DNA of 64,000 bases from UBA1351 sp963677625 (GTDB taxonomy: Bacteria > Bacillota > Clostridia > Lachnospirales > Vallitaleaceae), in contig CAXXSW010000002.1 of the NCBI GenBank assembly GCA_963677625.2, forward strand, positions 372,001 to 436,000. The letters are read 5' to 3'. The notes under the pieces are model-generated. The model was given only the letters and a program-made list of their open reading frames with translations. It ran no database searches and had not been told where the DNA came from. This document shows, piece by piece, positions 49,866 through 57,395 of the stretch. Each line of letters opens with the position of its first letter. Within the stretch, counting starts at the first letter, position 1. A program made the position numbers and the translations under genes.

Positions 49866-51738
49866 GATTCAGTCCATGTATAAGGCCTGTTCTGCTGAAG
49901 TGACATCTAGAACCAATGATATATTTCATTTTCTATTAGGTGAAGGTAATTATGATGCTGATGTAATGGTCATTGGTTATATGCCTAGTGCCAAGGAAGA
50001 GGAATATGCTCAGAATATACTTGAAGATGATCGAGACAAACTACTTAAGGTAATTTCACCACTGGGTTTGTCAATTGATGATGTATATATTACCTATTTA
50101 ATGAAATACCGTCCTTACAGGATTAATGATAAGGGGCGTATTGTGTCTAGGGCTCCAGAAGAGGAAGAATTGGAATTCTTTTTACCTTATCTGGAAAAGG
50201 AGATATCACTAATCAATCCAAAGTTAATTATAACTTTGGGAAATGAGGCCTTGAGGTGGTTGATTGGAGATAAGAACATAAAAATTGATACTGAGGAGGA
50301 TATGCTTTTAGTAACCGGAATACTAGGTAAAAGCTATAAACTGTATCCACTTCATATCATTCATAGTGGGAAATTTGACCTTAGTCTCAAGCGCTTTTTG
50401 ACTAAAGACCAGAGTCGGGTTATGGATATACTAACGGGAGCTCAGTTGCAAAATACAGGAGCTCTTCTGTCTAAAGCTGAAAGCGATAGGAAGCATCTTG
50501 ATAAGACGCATATATCTTCAGTTAAAGATACTGAAACAAACTTGGAGGGTTTCAATGAATCTACTAATAAGGTAGAAAGAGACCTTTCATCTGATTCGGA
50601 AGATATAGGTATAAGCTCTGAGACCATAGACATGGGCCTAGATGTGGGACGTAAACGAGTTTTTAGGAAAGTTAAGCTTGCTGAGAATAAGGAAACTGAC
50701 AAAACTTATGTGACTATTGTCTATGGTGGAGAGGGTTTTGTTGATGATCCTGTTCTAGTAGCCTTGGAAAGGATTTCTAGTGTTCTATCGGAATTAGGTC
50801 TTGGTATACATCGTATTGATTGTTTCAAAGGCAGCATTTCTATGGAAAAGGCCTTAACTTACATTCATCAATCTCAAGGTGTTATTATAAGTACGAACGT
50901 CGAATGGTTTGGTATAGGAGCTCGACTTCAGCAATTCTTGGATCAGTGTTTCTTTATGGGTGATGAATCTTATTTTCTTGATAAACCATTGATGGGTGTT
51001 GTTTTTACAAGACATGGTTTTGAAAATGAGGCTTATGAATATATTCGTAAGTCTTGGGAGATTTTAGGAGGACGTGATGGTGTATCCCTCCTAGCTGCTG
51101 TGAATCTGGCGTCAAGTCTTGAAACTAATTTCGATTGGTTATATGGAATTGATAAAAAGGCTGAAAGCTACTACCGAATCCTTAAGCAGGAAAAAGGTCT
51201 ACTACCAAGATCTAAGGGTGTAGAGAAAATTGCGATTACTACCCCTATTATGGAGGTAGATGAGAGGTCACCAAATTTGGCAAATCATGTTTCAGGAGAG
51301 AAAAGAACTAAACCTAGTGGAGCGATGATTGAGGATTATGATACTTTTGTAGAAAAGCAACATGAAGACATTAAAGAAATCTCTTCTTTTTTTAAGAAGA
51401 GACTAAGCCAGAAAGGTAAGACAGGTGATCAATCCATTCCCGGTCTTCTAAAGCAGGCCTATAAAAATAAAGATAAATTGGATGTGAAAATTCAATTAAG
51501 CATTGATGATCAAATGAAAGAGAATACGGTCATTGAGTTGAAAAATCAACATATTAGAGCCTATTATGGTCAAATGGCCGATGCTAATGTGACCATTTCT
51601 TCTGGTTTATCAGTTATTAAGCGTATTCTTTCTGGCAAGTTAACAATGCAACGGGCTTTTATGACTGGTGAGGTTAAAGCAAAAGGTGACTTTACGGTCA
51701 TCTATAAGTTTAATGATTTTTTTGATTTTAAGGCATAG
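49852..51738 (+). CDS. Three-domain UDG-like/flavodoxin-like/SCP2-like protein
   Basis: A 628-aa soluble protein joining three modules. Residues about 1-195 resemble a family 4/5-type uracil-DNA glycosylase (KYRPYRI and LINPKLIITLGNEALRWL), but the Fe-S cysteines (usually KCRPP and CxPfL) are Tyr and Phe, and the HPS motif is HSG. Residues about 282-455 look like an NADPH-dependent FMN reductase/flavodoxin fold. Residues about 528-628 resemble an SCP2 sterol-carrier domain (NVTISSGLSVIKRILSG). A charged linker joins domains 1 and 2. The ATG at 49852 follows GGAGGGG. Biochemical role unknown. Confidence 0.75.
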   Translation: MKKDKIQSMYKACSAEVTSRTNDIFHFLLGEGNYDADVMVIGYMPSAKEEEYAQNILEDDRDKLLKVISPLGLSIDDVYITYLMKYRPYRINDKGRIVSRAPEEEELEFFLPYLEKEISLINPKLIITLGNEALRWLIGDKNIKIDTEEDMLLVTGILGKSYKLYPLHIIHSGKFDLSLKRFLTKDQSRVMDILTGAQLQNTGALLSKAESDRKHLDKTHISSVKDTETNLEGFNESTNKVERDLSSDSEDIGISSETIDMGLDVGRKRVFRKVKLAENKETDKTYVTIVYGGEGFVDDPVLVALERISSVLSELGLGIHRIDCFKGSISMEKALTYIHQSQGVIISTNVEWFGIGARLQQFLDQCFFMGDESYFLDKPLMGVVFTRHGFENEAYEYIRKSWEILGGRDGVSLLAAVNLASSLETNFDWLYGIDKKAESYYRILKQEKGLLPRSKGVEKIAITTPIMEVDERSPNLANHVSGEKRTKPSGAMIEDYDTFVEKQHEDIKEISSFFKKRLSQKGKTGDQSIPGLLKQAYKNKDKLDVKIQLSIDDQMKENTVIELKNQHIRAYYGQMADANVTISSGLSVIKRILSGKLTMQRAFMTGEVKAKGDFTVIYKFNDFFDFKA

Positions 51739-51839
51739 CCTTAATCCTATTATTACAGTTGTGTAACAAAATAGTGTATATAGTATTATAGTGATATAAT
51801 AAGTATAAGCCTGATTAGATTTAAGGGGGTAATGGAGAG

Positions 51840-52253
51840 ATGAAACAAGGATGTTTGTTTTGCAGTATTGCCAGTGGAACATTGGAATCTGCAACTATAT
51901 TTGAAAACTCAGAATTCAAGGTAATTTTAGATAAATTTCCTGGAGCGAGAGGTCATACCTTGATTTTACCTAAGGAACATTATGATGACATATATGATCT
52001 TGATGTCGAAACTGCCGGAAAAATGTTTGGGTTGGCAACTATTGTTGCTAAGGCCCTAAGGACTGTTTTTAATTGTGATGGACTTAATCTTTTGCAGAAT
52101 AATGGAAGCATAGCTGGTCAGACAATTATGCATTTTCATATACACCTGATACCTAGGTTTGAAGATGATGGATTGAATTTTGCATGGGAGACTAAGAAGT
52201 TCACTGATGATGAACTGGAAGCTATCGCTGATTCAATTAAATCACACCTTTAA
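51840..52253 (+). CDS. HIT-family protein (Hint-like)
   Basis: A 137-aa histidine triad nucleotide-binding protein. The N-terminus KQGCLFCSIASG carries the CxxC pattern, and the triad HFHIHLIPRF lies at about residue 99. Family members hydrolyse nucleoside phosphoramidates or adenylates. The AGGGGG and GGAGAG sequences precede the ATG. It stands alone, followed by a terminator-like hairpin at 52358. Confidence 0.93.
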   Translation: MKQGCLFCSIASGTLESATIFENSEFKVILDKFPGARGHTLILPKEHYDDIYDLDVETAGKMFGLATIVAKALRTVFNCDGLNLLQNNGSIAGQTIMHFHIHLIPRFEDDGLNFAWETKKFTDDELEAIADSIKSHL

Positions 52254-52357
52254 AGAGAATAGGACTAAGTTCTTTCAACATAAGCATTTGACAAGAATAA
52301 GTATTTGCTTGGATATGATGAACCTTATACGTAATTATAAAGAAATAATGTAATTAT

Positions 52358-52399
52358 AAGCTGATGAATTAGCAATAGCTAAAACATCAGCTTTATTTA
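52358..52399 (+). terminator. Terminator after HIT gene
   Basis: AAGCTGATG (52358-52366) pairs with CATCAGCTT (52385-52393), with an inner TTAGC/GCTAA stem and a TATTTATT tail. It may also serve the convergent lrp gene. Confidence 0.65.
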
Positions 52400-52534
52400 T
52401 TCTATAGGAAAGTTCCATATTTAAATTTTATGAATAGAAACATCTCATAAAATGTCAAGGAAACTTTCCTAGCACAATAATCGCAAGACAAACGAGGTGA
52501 AGTCATTTTTCTTCTGGTTAAGCTTATCTTTTAC

Positions 52535-52969
52535 CTAGTGATTTACATACCCTTTTCGTTCGAAGGGACTGGAAAGGATTATTTGTGTATTGGTCTCACC
52601 ATATTTAGCGATTTTATTTAAAAGCTTTTCCAATTCGCCAACTTCCCTAACGGCAACAATAATAGCCATGGTGTAGGAGCCTGTTACATGATAGCACTCA
52701 ACGATGGCCGGATCTTCTTCAGCAAGGATGTAAAAACCCTTATAATTATCAACTTTCATTGTAATGTTGACAATGGCTCGAAGTACAATGCCTAAATGCG
52801 TGTGGCTAATATTTGCCTGATAGCCTTTAATGATGCCTTGTTTTTCCATTCGCTTTATACGTTCTGATATAGCTGGTGAGGTTAAACTTATTCGTTGACT
52901 TATTTCTTTTACAGGCATTCTTCCGTTTTCTTCCAAGAGAGCAAGAATATTTACGTCAATATTGTCCAT
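52535..52969 (-). CDS. Lrp/AsnC-family transcriptional regulator
   Basis: A 144-aa regulator. The N-terminal helix-turn-helix reads DVNILALLEENGRMPVKEIS and SPAISERIKRMEKQGII. The C-terminal RAM effector domain (VECYHVTGSYTMAIIVAV) likely senses an amino acid. GGAGG precedes the ATG. Divergent from glutamate dehydrogenase, which it probably controls, although AsnC-type proteins can also act globally. Confidence 0.93.
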   Translation of the reverse strand: MDNIDVNILALLEENGRMPVKEISQRISLTSPAISERIKRMEKQGIIKGYQANISHTHLGIVLRAIVNITMKVDNYKGFYILAEEDPAIVECYHVTGSYTMAIIVAVREVGELEKLLNKIAKYGETNTQIILSSPFERKGYVNH

Positions 52970-53193
52970 ATTGCCTCCATTAATAAAGTTAAGTATTTGA
53001 TTTACATGTTTAGTTTATCATGAAAAAAATAAACTCTCAATAATAATTAATTTATTATATTCACAATTTTGGATGAAATATTTATTATTATTAAGCGAAG
53101 TGCTAAAATAGAGGTATAAGAAATGGGACGCAGGTACTAGTGTCAACCTGTTTCAGCTATAGCTGAAAAATTGTTGATTTAAGGAGAAGGATA
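52970..53193. promoter_or_regulatory. Divergent lrp/gdhA control region
   Basis: AT-rich DNA with TAAAAT at 53104-53109 as a possible -10 for gdhA. An 18-bp perfect palindrome TTTCAGCTATAGCTGAAA lies at 53151-53168, just upstream of the ribosome binding site. Just before it CAGGT pairs with ACCTG (53131-53150). Confidence 0.5.
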
Positions 53194-54462
53194 ATGGCAG
53201 AAAAAACGTTAAACCCTTTTGAAATCGCACAAAGGCAGATTCGAAAAGCAGTCGACGAACTCAACGAAACTGACGAATTATATTACTTTTTAAGTGAACC
53301 TATGCGAACACTTGAAGTGACTATTCCGGTTACCATGGATAATGGGCATACTAAAGTTTTTACGGGATATAGGGTCCAGCATAATGACGCACCTGGACCA
53401 ACTAAAGGTGGTATTCGTTTCCATCCAAAAGTTACAAAGGACGAAGTAAAGGCATTGGCAACGTGGATGACCTTCAAATGTTTGGTTGTTGGCCTTCCAT
53501 ATGGAGGGGCAAAAGGTGGAGTTATTGTCGATCCTCATAAATTAAGTAAAGGTGAACTGGAACGTCTATCTAGAGGTTATGCCAAAGCTATTACTCCTAT
53601 TATTGGACCTCATAAAGATATTCCAGCTCCTGATGTTAATACCAATGGGCAGATTATTGCCTGGATGGTTGATGAGTATTCCCAACTTCGTGGTGTGGGT
53701 CAGACATTACATGCTGTATTTACTGGTAAACCTGTTGATTTTGGCGGTTGTTTGGGTCGTAAAGAGGCAACTGGTTATGGGGTTGCCATTATGGCTAGGG
53801 AAGCTGTCAAAGAACTTGGCATGGAAATGGATATGGTTACATCTGTTGTTCAAGGTTTCGGTAATGTTGGGTCTTATACAGCAAAGTATTTAAGTGATAT
53901 GGGTAGTAAAGTCCTTGCAATTTCTGATTATTCTTGTTGTATACACAATGCAGAAGGACTGAATGTTCAAAGAGCAATGGATTATGTTGAAGAGAATGGT
54001 TCTTTAAAAGGCTATGAAGAAGTTAACTCTGAAGAACTTAACAGAGATGATTTATTTCGAATTAAATGTGATCTTTTGGCCCCATGTGCACTTGAAAATG
54101 CTATTACTTCCAAAAATGTAAATGATATCGATACAAAGATACTTGTTGAAGGTGCCAACGGACCAACAACACCTGAAGCTGAAAAAACACTTCTTAAAAA
54201 AGGCGTTTTTATTGTCCCTGATATATTAGCAAATGCTGGTGGTGTTACGGTTTCCTATCTTGAGTGGGTACAAAATCTATACCACTACTATTGGAGTTTT
54301 AAAGAGGTACAAGAAAAGCAAGAAATCAAGATGGTTGAAGCATTTGAAAATATTATTCATATGATGCGAGATAAAGATGTGGATATGCGGCGTGCAGCAT
54401 ATATGATTGCTATACATAAAATTGCTCAACCACTTCGGTTAAGAGGTTGGATATCAGAATAA
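53194..54462 (+). CDS. gdhA: Glutamate dehydrogenase (Glu/Leu/Phe/Val family)
   Basis: Oxidative deamination of glutamate or its reverse. The 422-aa length fits the short NAD-type enzymes of Clostridia and related anaerobes. The catalytic Lys lies in FKCLVVGLPYGGAKGG, the dicarboxylate segment is KGGIRFHP, and the Rossmann motif is VVQGFGNVGSYTA (about residues 226-238). AAGGAG precedes the ATG. Divergent from an Lrp regulator. A strong terminator follows. Confidence 0.95.
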   Translation: MAEKTLNPFEIAQRQIRKAVDELNETDELYYFLSEPMRTLEVTIPVTMDNGHTKVFTGYRVQHNDAPGPTKGGIRFHPKVTKDEVKALATWMTFKCLVVGLPYGGAKGGVIVDPHKLSKGELERLSRGYAKAITPIIGPHKDIPAPDVNTNGQIIAWMVDEYSQLRGVGQTLHAVFTGKPVDFGGCLGRKEATGYGVAIMAREAVKELGMEMDMVTSVVQGFGNVGSYTAKYLSDMGSKVLAISDYSCCIHNAEGLNVQRAMDYVEENGSLKGYEEVNSEELNRDDLFRIKCDLLAPCALENAITSKNVNDIDTKILVEGANGPTTPEAEKTLLKKGVFIVPDILANAGGVTVSYLEWVQNLYHYYWSFKEVQEKQEIKMVEAFENIIHMMRDKDVDMRRAAYMIAIHKIAQPLRLRGWISE

Positions 54463-54481
54463 GAAAATTTAATTAAGTAAG

Positions 54482-54514
54482 AAAAAGGGCTTTCCTGTGT
54501 AGGAAGCCCTTTTT
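54482..54514. terminator. Bidirectional terminator between gdhA and chemoreceptor gene
   Basis: AAAAAGGGCTTTCCT pairs with AGGAAGCCCTTTTT (one bulged T). Both strands have T-rich tails, so it can serve both convergent genes. Confidence 0.85.
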
Positions 54515-54576
54515 ATATTAAAAATTAATCTTGCCTGTAATCGCTCTCGATTATAAGTATAGCTGACAAGCTTATG

Positions 54577-56343
54577 TTATTCAATTTTAAAGGTTTTAAT
54601 CATATCATCCAATTCCATCGCTACTGCAATATTTTCTTTAGCAATTGCCATAAAGTTCTTAGCATCATCATTAACAGCCTTAGTGCCTTCTAAAATTTTG
54701 GTGATGCCTTCTGCACCCTGATTAGTGGTACTAGCTACATCTTGAACTGTGTCATAAATTGTATCCATAGATGCGAAGAGCTCTTCTGTCGTTGCAGAGA
54801 GATCAAACATAATTTCATTAAAGGCTGATGAATCCGCATTATACTGTTTACTGATTTCAATGAGCTTTTTGTAATCTGATAAGACCTCATTGTCAATAAA
54901 GTTAAGGATTCTTGTCGAGTCATCAACAAGCTTGTTAACGATAAGACTGACATTATTGGTGACTACTCTTATATTTTCTACCAGATCATTAGAGGACGCT
55001 GCTAGATTCTTTATTTCACTTGCAACTATTCCGAAACCTTTTCCAGCTTCACCGGCTCTAGCTGCCTCAATAGATGCATTTAAGGCAAGAAGGTTCGTCT
55101 GATCTGTGATATCTAAAATAGAAGTTAAGAGCGTTTCAATCTTTTCAACTTCTTTAGACTCTTCAATTGCTGATTCTAACCTTTGCTTAACATCGTTGTA
55201 AATCGTTGCAGCGTCTTGTTCTGATTGGGTTGCATCCAACCGCATAGTTTCAGCCCTATCACTAATATCGCTAGCCATAAGGGTTCCACTTGAAGCTCTT
55301 TTTGATATACTTTCAATAGCATCTCTTGCTTCTTCGACTGTTGAAGAAACTTGAATGGTTCTTTTCGTAGTTTCTTCCATAATGGAACTAATTCTTTCAG
55401 TGCTTTCTTCAGAAGCTGAAGTTAGATGAGTTAGTCCTTCAAGATCTTCACTAATAGCATTGAAACTTGTATTGATTAAATCAGAGCTTGTGGTAATCTT
55501 GGCTATGATATTACGGATACCATCTTTGACTTGATTAAAGGAAGAGGATATATTTCCAAGTTCATCTTTTTGGTGAATATCAATGCTTTTTCTGAAATCG
55601 AAATCCTCATACCGCTTAGTTTCCGTAATAATTAGTCTAAGGGTACGATTTAGTGGAATAGTAATCATAGCAATAAGGACAAAGGATAAGATAATGACAA
55701 TTAAAGTTGTTATGATGACTTTTAAAAAAATATCATTTTGAATGGCGGATAAATCATCTATGTAGACTCCTGTGCCGATAATCCAACCCCAAGGTTCAAA
55801 TTTCTCTACATAAGATAGTTTGGGTTGGTCTGTTGTTAGTCCCTCATCAGAGGGCTTTGGCCATGAATAGTCCACATAACCATTTAGTCTACCGTCACCA
55901 TCTTTATCGTTTTTGGTAATTTCGACAAATGCTTCAAATAGATTTTGGTCACTACCAAAAGCAACATTATAATTGGGATCATCCATCAAGTTACCATCTA
56001 ATTGGGGTGAAGTTGTGTGCATAATCATATTGGGGATAGGTTCTTGGTCATCATTTATCCAAAAGTAGCCGATTCCATTATCATAACGCATGGTCTTAAT
56101 TTGGTCTAGGGCTAGACTTTTAGCGTCTTCTTCACTAATAAGGCCGTCTTCCACCTGCTTATAAAGACTGGTGATAACAGATATAGGTATAGCCACTGTG
56201 TCTTCAAGATGTGATTTGCTCCTATCAGTAATGACTTGGTTAATGGATGGAATGATATAGAAGAGGATGAGAAGGATAAAAGCAGCCATAACACTCATGG
56301 CTAATATGATAATTTTATTACTGAGTTTTATGTTTTTAATCAT
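54577..56343 (-). CDS. Methyl-accepting chemotaxis protein with Cache sensor
   Basis: Transmembrane chemoreceptor, 588 aa. TM1 is at about residues 10-30, a single-Cache-type extracytoplasmic sensor covers about 35-200 (IGYFWINDDQEPIPNMIMH ... GWIIGTGVYIDD), TM2 about 205-228, then HAMP and the signalling domain with the hairpin tip region DITDQTNLLALNASIEAARAG. Unusually, the sensor includes NDKDGDGRLNG, an EF-hand-like calcium-binding motif. AAGGAGG precedes the ATG. No che genes are adjacent. Confidence 0.94.
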   Translation of the reverse strand: MIKNIKLSNKIIILAMSVMAAFILLILFYIIPSINQVITDRSKSHLEDTVAIPISVITSLYKQVEDGLISEEDAKSLALDQIKTMRYDNGIGYFWINDDQEPIPNMIMHTTSPQLDGNLMDDPNYNVAFGSDQNLFEAFVEITKNDKDGDGRLNGYVDYSWPKPSDEGLTTDQPKLSYVEKFEPWGWIIGTGVYIDDLSAIQNDIFLKVIITTLIVIILSFVLIAMITIPLNRTLRLIITETKRYEDFDFRKSIDIHQKDELGNISSSFNQVKDGIRNIIAKITTSSDLINTSFNAISEDLEGLTHLTSASEESTERISSIMEETTKRTIQVSSTVEEARDAIESISKRASSGTLMASDISDRAETMRLDATQSEQDAATIYNDVKQRLESAIEESKEVEKIETLLTSILDITDQTNLLALNASIEAARAGEAGKGFGIVASEIKNLAASSNDLVENIRVVTNNVSLIVNKLVDDSTRILNFIDNEVLSDYKKLIEISKQYNADSSAFNEIMFDLSATTEELFASMDTIYDTVQDVASTTNQGAEGITKILEGTKAVNDDAKNFMAIAKENIAVAMELDDMIKTFKIE

Positions 56344-56454
56344 AAAAACGCCTCCTTAAAAATTGGCGATATGGAAAGTATATAGATGATAAGTACTATT
56401 ATTTGCATTATATACCAAGTTTACTATAAAGTGATGAACGCTTTGTGAACGATA

Positions 56455-56477
56455 AAAGCGCTATAAACTAGCGCTTT
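56455..56477 (-). terminator. Terminator of DUF1836 gene
   Basis: A perfect 9-bp stem AAAGCGCTA (56455-56463) and TAGCGCTTT (56469-56477), 5-nt loop. On the minus strand it is followed by TTTTATCG. Confidence 0.75.
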
Positions 56478-56492
56478 AGGTGGAATGTAGCT

Positions 56493-57179
56493 TTATTTGC
56501 TTGCTTTGTCTTTGGAAGCTTTGTCCTTAGAAGGCTTATCCTTATTAGTTTTCTTACTACCATCAGACTCGAAATTTTTAGTAAGGTAGCTATCAATTAA
56601 GGATGTAATCATGTGCTTTTGGGCAGAGGCTTGAATGGTGAAAAGATAAGCTGTAGAAAAAATGGATAAGAGTTCTTGTTGATCCTCATCTTCAACATCA
56701 GAAAACATATCCTTGGCTATGTTCATAGTGGTCTGCATCCGTTCTTCAAAAATCTTATAATTATTGTATTCAGATTCAACAACCCGATCATGAAACTCTT
56801 TTAAATCTTTGATATGAGATGGATGAGAACCATTAGCAAACATTTCGCGAATTGGATATAAGAGTTCTTTTATGTCTGTTATAGACAGGATAGGTTTCAG
56901 ATAATAAATGAATAGCATCATAACAATATGATCATTGGTATATTTTTTCTTTACGGTAGGTGGTAAAAGGTCATATTTGGAATAATTGTTGATCATAGTT
57001 TTGGTTAGAACCTTGTCATCGTCATTTCGCTTAAATAAACCCAGATGGTCATCCATAAAAGTTGTAACCTGGTCCATATATAAATCTATATTCGGAATAT
57101 CTGACGATCGAACCCGTTCGAAGTCTTTAATCTCTTCAAGCAGTTCATTAATATAATCATCAAAATGTTGTGTCGACAT
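56493..57179 (-). CDS. DUF1836-domain protein
   Basis: A 228-aa soluble protein. Residues about 15-185 match the DUF1836 pattern, beginning with an HTH-like helical region (TKTMINNYSKYDLLPPTVKKKYTNDHI) that recalls MerR-type DNA binding. The C-terminus is a low-complexity lysine-rich repeat (KDKPSKDKASKDKASK). GGAGG precedes the ATG. An inverted repeat inside its own promoter suggests autoregulation. Molecular function is not established for the family as far as can be told here. Confidence 0.82.
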   Translation of the reverse strand: MSTQHFDDYINELLEEIKDFERVRSSDIPNIDLYMDQVTTFMDDHLGLFKRNDDDKVLTKTMINNYSKYDLLPPTVKKKYTNDHIVMMLFIYYLKPILSITDIKELLYPIREMFANGSHPSHIKDLKEFHDRVVESEYNNYKIFEERMQTTMNIAKDMFSDVEDEDQQELLSIFSTAYLFTIQASAQKHMITSLIDSYLTKNFESDGSKKTNKDKPSKDKASKDKASK

Positions 57180-57243
57180 GTGCCCCTCCTTACTGCAAGT
57201 CCTGCAGTTCGTATTTGTTTCTTTGTCAATGACATCTTACTAT

Positions 57244-57272
57244 ATTATATAGTAATTAATACTATATGTAAA
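57244..57272 (-). promoter_or_regulatory. Promoter of DUF1836 gene with internal inverted repeat
   Basis: Minus strand TTTACA (57272-57267), 17-bp spacer, TATAAT (57249-57244). ATATAGTA (57247-57254) and TACTATAT (57260-57267) form a perfect 8-bp inverted repeat with a 5-bp gap, filling the spacer. Confidence 0.65.
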
Positions 57273-57307
57273 CACTTCCTAATTAATCAGAGGAGATTGT
57301 AGAATAT

Positions 57308-57336
57308 TTGTTCGCATTATGTTATGATTGTATGAT
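57308..57336 (+). promoter_or_regulatory. Promoter of pcrA
   Basis: TTGTTC (57308-57313), 17-bp spacer, TATGAT (57331-57336), 60 bp before the ATG. Confidence 0.55.
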
Positions 57337-57395
57337 GTAAACAAGTACAGGCTATCATAAGAAACTGTACTAGAGTATTTGAAGGAAAGGATAGA

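Noticed and set aside
53151..53168. Terminator before gdhA.
   Set aside because: The palindrome has no T-run and lies just before the ribosome binding site.
53552..53893. A 113-codon plus-strand ORF within gdhA in another frame.
   Set aside because: It lies wholly inside a well-supported enzyme gene and has no family features.
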